Shown here: positions 1 through 9,111 of the stretch, one piece after another
Numbering within the stretch: position 1 is the first letter of the stretch
Layout: each line of letters begins with the position of its first letter
Source: Paulinella micropora
Taxonomy: Eukaryota > Cercozoa > Imbricatea > Euglyphida > Paulinellidae
Length of the DNA stretch: 64,000 bases
Direction of reading: 5' to 3'
Assembly (NCBI GenBank): GCA_019918135.1
Contig: WBZZ01002600.1
Coordinates: forward strand, 166,501-230,500
Program-made: the position numbers and the translations under genes
The notes under the pieces: model-generated
The model's input: only the letters and a program-made list of their open reading frames with translations
What the model was told of the DNA's origin: nothing
Databases searched by the model: none

Positions 1-933
1 ACGCGCGGCCAGCGCAGCTTGGATCACGAACTGATTTTGGAGAACAGCTCGCACGGAACAATGAACATGGTGGTCGCGATGAACACCATGCTCGCAGCCG
101 CATACTGCTGCGGCAAGCGCGTTCGCCTGACGATCAGAAACCACTGGTTGTGGTCGAACGGGACCTCGGACTTCGATTTTGCCTCTCTGGCAGGCACGGC
201 GCAGTGGCCCGGCGCTAGCGGGGCCCGGAATTGTAGTACGCACGTGCGGGAAGAAAGCCCCCTAAACCACTGGCCCTGGTTTTACGCATGGTTTCTAGAC
301 AAGGACGACGCAGTGCGCGATCGTTGCTTGCATGAGAGCGCCGCCCAAATTGTGTACGGGTGCCAGCGCGCGCTCGTGCGGCCGGCGTTCGTGGCTAACT
401 GCAGTGAAGTGGTGCCGATTTACGCGCACCTTCGCTCGGGCGACATCATGGAAGGCGACGGGTCGAACCCTAACTTTCCTAACATGTTGTACGGGCAGGC
501 CCCCTTGGCTTTCTATCAGCGCATTACAGAGTCAGAGCCAGGCGACATGTACCTCATGTCCGAAGACAAGAAGCACGCGCTTCTGCCCAGCCTGCTGCGC
601 CCGGGATCCGCGCACGCTTTCTACTTGGACGTAGACGCCGACTACGGGGCGCAGCTGCAGCGCTTCAGGTGCGCCCGGGCGTGGGCCATGGCGCAGAGCA
701 CGGCGTCCGCGCTCATGTTCGCGCTGTTGGATCCTGTGGTGACGAAGACAGTGTACGTGCCCCGCGGCTGCCATGGCGGGTACCAGGGCCTGTGCCAAGA
801 GGGTGTGCGCGTGCGGACTATGCCGCCGCAACCCAACTATTCGGTTGAAGCTTACTGGCGGAACTCCGCGGCGCAGCGCCAGGAAATGGTGGACTTCGCC
901 TGGACCTCGGGCTGGCTCGACTGCTGCGCTTAG
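1..933 (+). CDS. HxRxGD-type (fucosyltransferase-like) glycosyltransferase, 5' end outside window
   Basis: The frame is open to the left edge, so the true start is not visible; about 310 residues are present. Counting from the TTG at 19, HLRSGD (residues 137-142) matches motif I of the fucosyltransferase superfamily (HxRxGD), where the arginine contacts the GDP-sugar. It is followed about 20 residues later by a Q-x-P-L-x-F-Y segment, as in the HxRxGD proteins of plants, fungi and giant viruses. Cysteines and N-x-S/T sites are frequent, consistent with a secretory-pathway or virion glycosylation enzyme. The donor sugar cannot be told from sequence. It points towards the surface-protein locus, whose 3' end it faces. 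Confidence 0.6.
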   Translation, partial: TRGQRSLDHELILENSSHGTMNMVVAMNTMLAAAYCCGKRVRLTIRNHWLWSNGTSDFDFASLAGTAQWPGASGARNCSTHVREESPLNHWPWFYAWFLDKDDAVRDRCLHESAAQIVYGCQRALVRPAFVANCSEVVPIYAHLRSGDIMEGDGSNPNFPNMLYGQAPLAFYQRITESEPGDMYLMSEDKKHALLPSLLRPGSAHAFYLDVDADYGAQLQRFRCARAWAMAQSTASALMFALLDPVVTKTVYVPRGCHGGYQGLCQEGVRVRTMPPQPNYSVEAYWRNSAAQRQEMVDFAWTSGWLDCCA

Positions 934-1597
934 TACCAAAAAAACCATCGAGAAAAAGAGAGAGAGAGTGGAGGGAAAAGTGCCCGCCTTGCCAAGCTCC
1001 CAAGAAAGCATTGAACAGAAAAAGATTACAAAAAAAGCCCAGTTCACAGGTTTTTTAATTAAAATTGTTAATTGCAAGGTACCCTTCAAACCCTTCTGCA
1101 GTGCAAGGCCAGAGGGAAAGGAAATGCAGTGGGGACGAAGAGGGGAAAGATATTTCTAGGAAGGTAGGTGCACGCGCGGGTTAGTAGAAAGTAGACATTG
1201 CTAATGCTTTCTACACTTCGGTCCAAGTTATCGTAGAATCGTACCAGGTTACGACGAGATTACTTCCACTCACATAACTTCTCCTGTTTGTCAATGTGTG
1301 TATAAGCCTACTAGTGCCGAAATGCCACCTCATTCTAGCCGGTGTATAAGCGGTGCTGGCCTTATTACATTCATCCGCAATGTGCGGGCGTTTGCGCATG
1401 CACGTCGTGGGTGGGGAAGGGGGTGGGGGGGAGGAGAAGCCTCGTGTGCGAGCTGAACGCGCAACGTAAAAGGTTTCGCCCCCCCCCCCCCTTCGTAACA
1501 AAGTGCATTTGTTTCAAATCCGAGTCTGGGTCTGGTTTTTTGAAATGCACTGCTTTTCTTTTGGTTCTTTTTGTTTTTGTGTGTATGTGTGCTCGGG
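934..1597. other. convergent intergenic interval
   Basis: Holds the 3' ends of the glycosyltransferase (+) and of the surface-protein locus (-). An AT-rich TTTTTAATTAAAATTG tract at about 1052 resembles the 3' tails after other genes here. G runs near 1425 and a C run near 1480-1491 are present. I see no credible gene. Confidence 0.5.
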
Positions 1598-4072
1598 CTA
1601 CACAAAAGTAGTAGTTACCGTGGGGTTGTACCACGTCACAAGATGCTGACTAGTACTATCGTACAAAGACCATCTCAACGTAGCGCTGTGCTTAAGGATA
1701 GTGAAACCAGTAAAGTGCCAGGTCATGTAAGTCGGTTTCAAATTGTTGGCGCTGCACCGGACTATTGTCGAAGCGTGGTCCACGTTACCGCCGGGGTGCG
1801 CATTGTACAGGCAGTAGCCCCCGTCGCCTAGCAGCGGGAACCGAAGGAGGCTTCGCCCAGAGCTTGCTTTCCACAGCACGTTAGCTCCGAGCGAAGAACA
1901 GGCGGACGCAGTCACCGCGCCGCCGGTATTGGCCGTCATGCACAGGTTGTTGCTGGTCAGCTGGAGGGCTATCGCGTTCAGCGGGTCCCAGCGGCTGAAC
2001 ATCACGGGCCCGGAACCGACGCCAATGGTAGCGACGGTTGTGTACATATTACCCAGCTGGTTGTCTTCGGTATTCATATAATGCGCGAGGTTCGAGTTGG
2101 TTTGGATGGTCTGCGCGGCCGCGTTGTAGGTCCAGAGCTGCGACGTGTGCGTCAGCGTCGAGACCTGGCGCAGCATGACCGCGTAGCGCGTGACGCCGGC
2201 CCAGCTGTTCCAGGCGGGCCCGTGATAATAGCTCAGCGCCCAGTCCCGGCGGGGTAAGTACAGGATGCGCTGCCCGTCCCAGACGAAGGGCGCGGGCTGC
2301 CAACACGCCTCGGGGCTGAACACCAGCGCCACCTCGCCGCCATTCACGAAGCTTGCGCCCGGGGGCGGGCCGGCACAGAAGTTGTCCGACAGCCTGTACA
2401 AATGGAAGGGCGGCAACTGCGCGGCTGGGTACGTTACCGTGAGGGTAGCGGCGCTCGACCAGGACACGAAGAGGTTGTTGGCCGTCGTGTCGAGGTAAGC
2501 GCGCCGGCCGGACCACACGTGCAGCAGCTGGGTGGGGCTCTCGACCTGCCAGCGCAGGGCGTCCGGCCGGAGGCTGACGCTGTCGCAGGAGGCCACGTAC
2601 GACGCCAGCTGTTGTTGCCCGCAGTCGCCGCTGCAGGGCGCGTAGTTGTTGGCCAGGCAGTAGTCGCCGGGCCCCCGGAGCGGCAGACGGAGCCTGCCAC
2701 CGGAAAGGGCCAGCAGGTTGTTCGCGTTCTGCGTGCAGGTAGTAGACAGGGAGAGCGTGGGGGGGTCCGTGCCGTTCGCGGCGTGCACGCAAGATCCGCC
2801 ATTGCTGAGCTGCACCAAGGCAGTCGCAAAGGCCGGCCGCAGGCCCAGGCCCAGCGCACCCACGGCCGCCGCGTCGTGGCCGCCGTAGACGCTGAGCAGG
2901 TTGTCCTGGGCGTTGAGGTAGCCCCCGCCGGGAAACGACGCGCTGGGAAAGTTGCTCTTGACGGTCCAATTGCTGCCGCTGGCCGTTAAGTTCCACTGTG
3001 CCTGCGTGAGATCCGTCAGCTCTGCAAGACGGCGCAGCAGCACCGTGTAGCGCGTAGAGTTTGCCGTCGCGGCCCACGTCTTGTTCCACGGGTTTGACCA
3101 GCCGTTGGTCAGGGCCCACCTAGGGTCCGGCTTGTACAACAGGTACTGGCGGTTGAACACGACAAAGAGCGGGGGCCGCGAGCAGGCCTCGGGCGTGAAG
3201 CGTAACGCGTGTCGGTCCGCCGGGCCCACGTACAGATCGAGTTCCCCGAGATCAGCAGACCTGGCGAGGTTGACATACAGGGACTTGACGACCCAGCGGT
3301 ACACCCGGAAGGCGCCCGTCCGGTTGAGCATGATGGTAAAGGCAATGCCACCACCGAAGAAGGGCTCCAAGGTGCCCTGTCTGGTTTCGTACAGCACCGT
3401 CCAGCTGCTGGGAGTGTCGCTGTTCTCGGTGGACCCCAGCACCGCCAACTCCTTGGGCGAAGAATAATAGTCCCCTGCATTAGTTTGTGGTTGCCACCTG
3501 AAGCCTGCCAGCGTGACGGCGGAGCCGCCGGCGGACCGTACCTGGAACCATTCGCCCGGGATGCCCTGCGTGGTCGTGCCGGAAGCAAGCGCGCCGGTGG
3601 TCGCTGCATAGCTGCCGGAAGACGACGCCCAGGCAGTTGCTGGTTGGCCGTCAAATGCCTTGCTTGCCTCGTAGTCACCGGCTAGGTTATAATAGTAACT
3701 GGACCTGTGGATCTGCCAGGTGAGGTGGCCGGACGTACCGACTGCCACGCCGAAGCGCGGGCCCAGTTCTCCTATTTCAGCGTAAATAGCGCCATTTGTA
3801 GCGGTGTAGACAGACTCGAACACCAGCGGTAGACCAGGTACGCCCCCGTCGACTGGAGCGTAAAGGTCCTGGTGTCGAGGGTCCAGACCGGTTCGTCGCC
3901 GGCGGTGCGGTACAGCACCGTCCAGCTGGTGGGCGTGTCGCTGTTCTCCACGGAACCCAGCACTGCTAGCCGTTTCGGGTACGCGTTCCAGCTGTTGCCG
4001 AAATAGCGCGTGGTGTAGGCGAAGCTGTAGAGCGTCAGGGCGGGGCCGGCGACGCGCCGGATCTGCAGCCAC
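1598..4072 (-). CDS. surface lectin-like protein locus, third (C-terminal) open frame
   Basis: No plausible start of its own: the beginning is out of frame with the domain pattern and useful coding begins after the overlap with the preceding frame. It encodes a discoidin/F5-8C-like module (conserved KAFDG, GEWFQVR, PKELAVLG, SWTVLY blocks), then two copies of a module beginning FHLYR/LRFTPEAC with WALTN, followed by a ricin-like segment with paired cysteines (NNLCMTA... GDGGYCLYN). The modules match those in the frame upstream, so it is the tail of the same extracellular, carbohydrate-binding type protein. No C-terminal membrane anchor is seen. The locus as a whole shows about two breaks. Confidence 0.6.
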   Translation of the reverse strand: MAADPARRRPRPDALQLRLHHALFRQQLERVPETASSAGFRGEQRHAHQLDGAVPHRRRRTGLDPRHQDLYAPVDGGVPGLPLVFESVYTATNGAIYAEIGELGPRFGVAVGTSGHLTWQIHRSSYYYNLAGDYEASKAFDGQPATAWASSSGSYAATTGALASGTTTQGIPGEWFQVRSAGGSAVTLAGFRWQPQTNAGDYYSSPKELAVLGSTENSDTPSSWTVLYETRQGTLEPFFGGGIAFTIMLNRTGAFRVYRWVVKSLYVNLARSADLGELDLYVGPADRHALRFTPEACSRPPLFVVFNRQYLLYKPDPRWALTNGWSNPWNKTWAATANSTRYTVLLRRLAELTDLTQAQWNLTASGSNWTVKSNFPSASFPGGGYLNAQDNLLSVYGGHDAAAVGALGLGLRPAFATALVQLSNGGSCVHAANGTDPPTLSLSTTCTQNANNLLALSGGRLRLPLRGPGDYCLANNYAPCSGDCGQQQLASYVASCDSVSLRPDALRWQVESPTQLLHVWSGRRAYLDTTANNLFVSWSSAATLTVTYPAAQLPPFHLYRLSDNFCAGPPPGASFVNGGEVALVFSPEACWQPAPFVWDGQRILYLPRRDWALSYYHGPAWNSWAGVTRYAVMLRQVSTLTHTSQLWTYNAAAQTIQTNSNLAHYMNTEDNQLGNMYTTVATIGVGSGPVMFSRWDPLNAIALQLTSNNLCMTANTGGAVTASACSSLGANVLWKASSGRSLLRFPLLGDGGYCLYNAHPGGNVDHASTIVRCSANNLKPTYMTWHFTGFTILKHSATLRWSLYDSTSQHLVTWYNPTVTTTFV

Positions 4073-5940
4073 TCGCCCTGGATCCCCGCGGTGGAACTAG
4101 CCCCCTGGTAGATGCCGCTGGGCCCCAAGAAAGTGCCAGATTGCGACACCCAGCCGCTGGTGGGTGTGGCGTCGAACGCTTTCCAGGGTTCGTAATTACC
4201 GTCATAGACACTGGACCGGCTCAGGCTCCACGCGCCGCCGTGCTGGGTGTTGCTGGACGTGTAGACGGGGAAGCTCGGGGACGCTTGCAGCCACGTGCCG
4301 CTGTCCAGGGCCACGGGCTCGGCGCAGTAGCCGTCCGAGGGCCGGTACAAATGAAACCCTGCGCGCCGGGGTTGTACGTCGTCTAGGAAGACGCCGACGT
4401 TGCTACCGTAGCCGCCGTTGGTCCAGTACACGTAGTGGCCGTTGGCGTTTACGTAGCTAGCGCGCAGGGAGCCCGCCGGCCCGTTGGCCTCCACGACCCA
4501 GACGGTGGTCGACGATAAGCGCCAGTGCAAGTTCGTCGGCTTGAGGCTGACGGAGTTGCACCTGACTAGCGTCGAGGCCACGTGGGCCCCGCTGCACTGG
4601 CCGCAGCTAGGGTCGTAGCCGTTGTGCAGGCACCAGCCGCCGTCGCCTACGTGCGCGAACCTCAACGTGCTGTTGCCATAGCCCGAGTAGCTGAGCATGT
4701 TATTAATGGACTGCGTGCAGACACCTCCAGTCAAACCCAGCGGCCGGTACGGGTAACCGCTGATTTCGACGCTGTCCTTGACGTTGAGGCAGGTCGTGCC
4801 GGCGTCGTTGAGCTGCAGCAGCGTGAAGTTAAACACGAAGCCCGCGCCCAGCCCCACGGCGCCCGCGCTGGCGGCCGACGCCACGCCGTAGACGCTAAGC
4901 CGGTTGTCGTCGGTGTTCAGGAAGCCGCCGCCGGGGTACGAGGCGTGCGCGTTCTGAGACTGCAGACGCCCGGCGCTCGCGTCCCAGGCCCACTGCTGCG
5001 AAACCGCCGACACCTCCGAGATGAGGCGCAGCTGCGCCACAAAACGCGTTGTCGACGTGCCCGCGGCCCACGTGTTGGTCCACGCGCTGGACCACTCGTT
5101 GGTCAGCGCCCAGCTGGCGTTCGGGACGTACACAAGTTGGCCGCCGCTGAACACAAAAGGCGCTTCCCGGGCGCAGGCCTCGGGGCTCAGTTGCAGCTGG
5201 ACGCCAAAGCCAGCGTCAAAGACTGCCTCGGTCAGCGGCTCGGCGCAGAATTTGTCCGACGGCCGGAACAAGTGGAAGGGCGTGACACAGCTGTAGGCGT
5301 CCTGGTTGTCGGGCAGCACGCAGGCCTGGCCGCCCGTACACGCGGTCACGCTCTGGCACGCGCCGGTGTTGTTGAGCCGGAAGCGGAACAACTTCACCTT
5401 AGAGGACATCGCGGACGCCTGCAGCTCCACGTACAGCTTGTTGAAGGTGATGTCGGCCGTCGGGGGCGTGTACCTAGGCAACACTTGCTTGGTCAGAACG
5501 TTAAAGGTGGTGAAGCTCGACAACGCTGCCTGCGAAATCACCTGCGGGGTGGCGGCGCCAAGGCCGACAGACACCGCTAGCGTGCCTGTGCTCGTATCAG
5601 TCCTCATTCCGCTCACCTCGAGAGCATACGTCAGCCCTTTCTTGAGCACCAAGTTCTGCGGAAACGTGTGTACCACCCTGACCCAATCGGCGGGATTGAC
5701 TGAATTAGGTGCCACAAGCTCTGCATATTTGCCGTGGGTGGCGTCGGTATCCAAGCTAACAGCTGCGGTTCCAAAAAGAATGCTGGTGAGCCAGTAGTCG
5801 CCAAAGCTGAACTCGGCACAACGTAATCGCGGGCGCAGCCGCCGCCGGTATAGGGCGGAAAAGATTGCGGCCAACAAGTGCAGGTGTAGCTCCCGTAGGT
5901 GTTGGTGCAGTCGCCCCACGGGCACAGCCCGAGCGCGCAC
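3772..5940 (-). CDS. surface lectin-like protein locus, middle open frame
   Basis: Continues the domain order of the frame beginning at 8414. After about 45 non-native residues comes a beta-rich segment ([20 protein letters not shown]...), a Cys-rich EGF-like stretch (CQSVTACTGGQACV...), a full FHLFRPSDKFCAEP module with a ricin-like part (CLNV, GDGGWCLHNG), and a discoidin-like domain (WKAFDA, GEWLQIR, PKRLAVLGS, SWTVLYR). Such discoidin and lectin domains bind glycans on cell surfaces, so host attachment or a virion fibre role is plausible but inferred. It has no credible initiation codon and is probably read only as part of the larger locus, if at all. Confidence 0.6.
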   Translation of the reverse strand: MRARAVPVGRLHQHLRELHLHLLAAIFSALYRRRLRPRLRCAEFSFGDYWLTSILFGTAAVSLDTDATHGKYAELVAPNSVNPADWVRVVHTFPQNLVLKKGLTYALEVSGMRTDTSTGTLAVSVGLGAATPQVISQAALSSFTTFNVLTKQVLPRYTPPTADITFNKLYVELQASAMSSKVKLFRFRLNNTGACQSVTACTGGQACVLPDNQDAYSCVTPFHLFRPSDKFCAEPLTEAVFDAGFGVQLQLSPEACAREAPFVFSGGQLVYVPNASWALTNEWSSAWTNTWAAGTSTTRFVAQLRLISEVSAVSQQWAWDASAGRLQSQNAHASYPGGGFLNTDDNRLSVYGVASAASAGAVGLGAGFVFNFTLLQLNDAGTTCLNVKDSVEISGYPYRPLGLTGGVCTQSINNMLSYSGYGNSTLRFAHVGDGGWCLHNGYDPSCGQCSGAHVASTLVRCNSVSLKPTNLHWRLSSTTVWVVEANGPAGSLRASYVNANGHYVYWTNGGYGSNVGVFLDDVQPRRAGFHLYRPSDGYCAEPVALDSGTWLQASPSFPVYTSSNTQHGGAWSLSRSSVYDGNYEPWKAFDATPTSGWVSQSGTFLGPSGIYQGASSTAGIQGEWLQIRRVAGPALTLYSFAYTTRYFGNSWNAYPKRLAVLGSVENSDTPTSWTVLYRTAGDEPVWTLDTRTFTLQSTGAYLVYRWCSSLSTPLQMALFTLK

Positions 5941-8414
5941 TCGTCGATGTCGGGCGAGCGTGTCGGTGTCACGGACGGTGTCACGGACGGTGTCACGGAC
6001 GGCGTCACGGACCGCGTCGCTGACTGCGACACCGAAGACGTCATGGATAGCGTGGGCGTCACGGACCGCGTCGCTGACTGCGACACCGACGACGTCACGG
6101 AAGCGGATGGCGTCACCGAGATGGTCGGCGTCACCGATATGGTCGGCGTCATGGAAGCGGATGGCGTGACAGAACGCGTCGGTGTCTGCGTGCCCGAAGT
6201 GGAAATGGTGGGCGTGACAGAAGCGGATGGCGTGACCGAGCTCGAGCGGGTGGGCGTAACCGACGGCGTCACGGAAGCTGATGGCGACACTGAGATGGAT
6301 GGCGTCACGGAAATGGTCACCGAGCTGCTCACCGACACTGACCTAGTCACCGACGCCGAGCTGGACACCGACACTGACCTAGTCACCGACGCCGAGCTGG
6401 ACACTGACACCGAGCTGGACACTGACACCGAGCTGGTCACCGACACTGAGTTGGACACCGACGCCGAGCTGGTCATCGACGCCGAGCTGGTCACCGACGC
6501 CGAGCTGGTCACCGACGCCGAGCTGGATACTGACACCGAGCTGGTCACCGACGCCGAGCTGGTCACCGACGCCGAGTCGGTCACCGACGCCGAGTCGGTC
6601 ACCGACGCCGAGCTGGTCACCGACGCCGAGCTGGTCACCGACGCCGAGCTGGTCACCGACGCCGAGCTGGTCATCGACGCCGAGCTGGTCACCGACGCCG
6701 AGCTGGTCACCGACACTGACCTAGTCGCCGACGCCGAGCTGGACACTGACACCGAGCTGGTCACCGACGCCGAGCTGGTCACCGACGCCGAGCCGGTCAC
6801 CGACGCCGAGCTGGACACTGACACCGAGCTGGTCACCGACGCCGAGCTGGTCACCGACGCCGAGTCGGTCACCGACGCCGAGCTGGTCACCGACGCCGAG
6901 CTGGTCACCGACGCCGAGCTGGTCACCGACGCCGAGCTGATCACCGACGCCGAACTGGTCACCGACACTGAGTTGGACACCGACGCCGAGCTGGACACCG
7001 ACACCGAGCTGCTCACTGACGCCGAGCTGGACACCGACTCCGAGCTGGACACTGACACTGAGCTGGTCACCGACGCCGAGTTAGACAACGACACTGAGTT
7101 GGACACCGACACTGAGTTGGACACCGACACTGAGCTCGACACTGACGCCGGCTTGGTCACCGACGCCGAGCTGGGCACCGACACTGAGCTGGTCACCGAT
7201 GCCGAGCTGGTCACCGATGCCGAGGTAGACACCGACACTGAGCGGGTCGTCGACTCTGAGCTCGGCAGAGACAGTGCGCTGGACACCGAGCGGGACACCG
7301 ACGCCGAGCTGGACACTGACACTGAGCGGGTCGTCGACGCTGAACTGGAGCGCGAAGCTGAGCCAGAGTGGCTCTGCGAAGGCCAGCTGTCCATGCACGC
7401 ACGGGGGGCCTGGGACTTGGGCAGCACAGACCCGCGCGTTAGGCCCTCGCACAGGGCCGCCGTGGCCTGCGGGTTCATGGGCGCTACCGTCCAGTTGCTC
7501 AGGTCCTGCACCAGCGCGGGTGCGCCGGACAGCAATTCGCTGGCGTCTTGCAGGCTGTCTGGCCTCCAGCGAGACAAGTCCGCCCCGAGCAGAGATGCGT
7601 TCGCAAACATGCCGCTGGCGTTCACAACCCGCGATATGTTCCAACTTGCCAGTCCGGGCAGCGCAGTGGTCCGCGTGCCGCGGAACATGTACGCCGTATC
7701 TAGCACGCGCGACAGGTCCCAGCTCGTGACGTTGGCAAACTTGAGGCACGGCGAGTCCGCAAAGGCCGCGCGCGTGCTGGTCAGCGACGCACGCACCCGC
7801 AGCCCCGACACGTCGAAGCACGCGGCCCGCGACAGCCCCGCGAAGCTGAAGGCCAGGCTCTGCAAATCCGTCGTGTCCAGCTGGTCCAGGGGTGGCAGCC
7901 ACTCCAACGCCGTCTCGCCGTAGAAGTGTTGCCCCGTCTCGGCCGCGAGCTGCAGCCCGCCCCACTGCAGCACTTTGCGCAAGGCTACCCGCCCGCCACC
8001 GCCGTGCTGGGCCCGCCACTCCCAGGTCATAGCCCACGCCGGCAGCCGGCCGCGCACTACCACCAAGAACACGCCGCCGTCGGTAAAAGTGTGGCTGCAC
8101 GGCCCCAACAGCGCGCTGCACTGCTGCGCAGCCCCTCCCTGCTCCCAGAAAACCTCCCAGACACCAACCGCCGTCGCGCGACGGCGCCGCCTGGCGGCCG
8201 TGGCGGCCCCGTTGGCGCCGGCGGCCGGCAGCGTCCAGTTGTCGCCCGCCGCGCTCACCGACAGCTCCAGCACCAAGTCGCCGGGCTCAACCACAGAGAG
8301 GTCATACGGACAATACGCGCGCAACAGCAACGGCAGCAAGGCGGCTAGCAACACGCGTAGCCACCCCGGGTAGCTGCCGGGAACTAGGTTCGGCTGCAGC
8401 ATTAGCATCCCCAT
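5631..8414 (-). CDS. surface protein locus, N-terminal frame: signal peptide, BspA-like region, Ser-rich repeats, EGF domain
   Basis: Starts at ATG 8414, 11 bases from an AT-rich near-palindrome. A signal peptide is clear ([18 protein letters not shown], residues about 19-35). Residues about 190-320 carry BspA/DUF285-type repeats ([41 protein letters not shown]), a leucine-rich surface fold of parasites and giant viruses. Then follow about 390 residues of [14 protein letters not shown] repeats ending in [11 protein letters not shown], and a calcium-binding EGF domain beginning DIDEC. Extracellular or virion-surface location is strongly suggested. The repeat tract is probably a length-variable stalk and could be O-glycosylated. 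Downstream modules lie in other frames; about two breaks in the locus. Confidence 0.75.
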   Translation of the reverse strand: MGMLMLQPNLVPGSYPGWLRVLLAALLPLLLRAYCPYDLSVVEPGDLVLELSVSAAGDNWTLPAAGANGAATAARRRRRATAVGVWEVFWEQGGAAQQCSALLGPCSHTFTDGGVFLVVVRGRLPAWAMTWEWRAQHGGGGRVALRKVLQWGGLQLAAETGQHFYGETALEWLPPLDQLDTTDLQSLAFSFAGLSRAACFDVSGLRVRASLTSTRAAFADSPCLKFANVTSWDLSRVLDTAYMFRGTRTTALPGLASWNISRVVNASGMFANASLLGADLSRWRPDSLQDASELLSGAPALVQDLSNWTVAPMNPQATAALCEGLTRGSVLPKSQAPRACMDSWPSQSHSGSASRSSSASTTRSVSVSSSASVSRSVSSALSLPSSESTTRSVSVSTSASVTSSASVTSSVSVPSSASVTKPASVSSSVSVSNSVSVSNSVSLSNSASVTSSVSVSSSESVSSSASVSSSVSVSSSASVSNSVSVTSSASVISSASVTSSASVTSSASVTSSASVTDSASVTSSASVTSSVSVSSSASVTGSASVTSSASVTSSVSVSSSASATRSVSVTSSASVTSSASMTSSASVTSSASVTSSASVTSSASVTDSASVTDSASVTSSASVTSSVSVSSSASVTSSASVTSSASMTSSASVSNSVSVTSSVSVSSSVSVSSSASVTRSVSVSSSASVTRSVSVSSSVTISVTPSISVSPSASVTPSVTPTRSSSVTPSASVTPTISTSGTQTPTRSVTPSASMTPTISVTPTISVTPSASVTSSVSQSATRSVTPTLSMTSSVSQSATRSVTPSVTPSVTPSVTPTRSPDIDECALGLCPWGDCTNTYGSYTCTCWPQSFPPYTGGGCARDYVVPSSALATTGSPAFFLEPQLLAWIPTPPTANMQSLWHLIQSIPPIGSGWYTRFRRTWCSRKG
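6300..7340 (-). repeat. 18-bp tandem repeat coding for SASVTS units
   Basis: About 1 kb of degenerate 18-bp units (on the + strand GTCACCGACGCCGAGCTG and variants) encodes alternating [12 protein letters not shown] on the minus strand. The composition leaves the opposite strand open for over 2 kb, which is a by-product. Expansion and contraction between strains is likely. Confidence 0.85.
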
Positions 8415-8424
8415 CTCATTGCTT

Positions 8425-8444
8425 TACATATATTACTATATGTA
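8425..8444 (-). promoter_or_regulatory. AT-rich near-palindrome, candidate promoter of the surface protein
   Basis: TACATATATTACTATATGTA, an almost perfect inverted repeat in GC-rich surroundings, lies 11 bases before the ATG at 8414. Position and composition fit the TATA-like boxes seen before other genes here. Confidence 0.45.
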
Positions 8445-8652
8445 CCCCACCCCCCGCTGGCACGGGGCTTGGAAGGGGGGCGGGGGAGGGGTGGGACTGC
8501 TTTCACTTGCCCCTCCCCTCTCCTCTCTCGTTTGCTCTATCTCAGTTTTAGAGGGGCGGAGGGGGAAGTTGCAGAGGAAGGGGCGGGGCGAGGGGAGAAA
8601 ATGCAAGGGCAGGGCAGGGGCTCTTTGTTTTTGAAACTCAGAAAAAGGGTAA

Positions 8653-9111
8653 ATGATTAAGTGCAACCACCATGCGAGCCACGGGGTGTTTTGTCGGGGT
8701 CGTGTTTTGATGATTGAGGGCGAAAGGTGGGAGGCCTTGCAGACGGCACGGTTGGTCCCTGTGGAGCTGGCTCCGAAAAGCATGGCGCGGATCTGCCGCC
8801 AGGTCAGCGCGGACTATCTCTTGTGGCTCACCCCCAGCCCGCCCAGCCAGCCCAGCCCGCCCAGCCCGCCCAGCCCGCTGGCGCGGGCTGGAGGGGACAA
8901 GGCAGGGGGGCTCGAGGGCCAGCATGCCTCCCGGCAGCATGATTCCCCCCGGGACAATAACTGCAGGGCGTGCCTGATTGACAGCCAACACAACGTGCAC
9001 TTTCTGACGACGGCTCAGCTGCGCACAATCTTTGGCAATATCCCCCCGATCTTCGAGCCGCAACACAGCCCTGAGCCCGCTGGCGCACAGCCCCCCGGCG
9101 CAGAGGGCTGA
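8653..9111 (+). CDS. hypothetical protein with a palindromic element inside
   Basis: 152 residues from ATG 8653. No family recognised. The N-terminal 58 residues (ending ADYLLWLT) and the C-terminal part (CRACLIDSQHNVHFLTTAQL) look like ordinary protein. Between them lies a Pro/Ser/Gly-rich stretch coded by a double-hairpin element (8871-8934) and its GCCCAGCCC-rich lead-in. It is followed by the 3'-end module at about 9127, which supports a transcript ending here. The product could instead be a chance frame around the element. Confidence 0.45.
   Translation: MIKCNHHASHGVFCRGRVLMIEGERWEALQTARLVPVELAPKSMARICRQVSADYLLWLTPSPPSQPSPPSPPSPLARAGGDKAGGLEGQHASRQHDSPRDNNCRACLIDSQHNVHFLTTAQLRTIFGNIPPIFEPQHSPEPAGAQPPGAEG
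8871..8934. repeat. double-hairpin element, copy 1
   Basis: Stem CAGCCCGC/GCGGGCTGG, purine-rich linker and a second imperfect palindrome around GGCCAGCATGCCTCCC, as in the copies at 26.0, 26.2, 28.4, 39.8 and 40.3 kb. This copy is diverged in the second stem and lies inside the 8653-9111 frame. Confidence 0.7.

Noticed and set aside
5899-7923. 674-codon open frame on the + strand with TDAELV repeats
   Set aside because: Exact antisense of the Ser/Val/Thr repeat coding region; openness follows from the 18-bp repeat, and the minus-strand reading has a signal peptide, BspA-like repeats and EGF domain.
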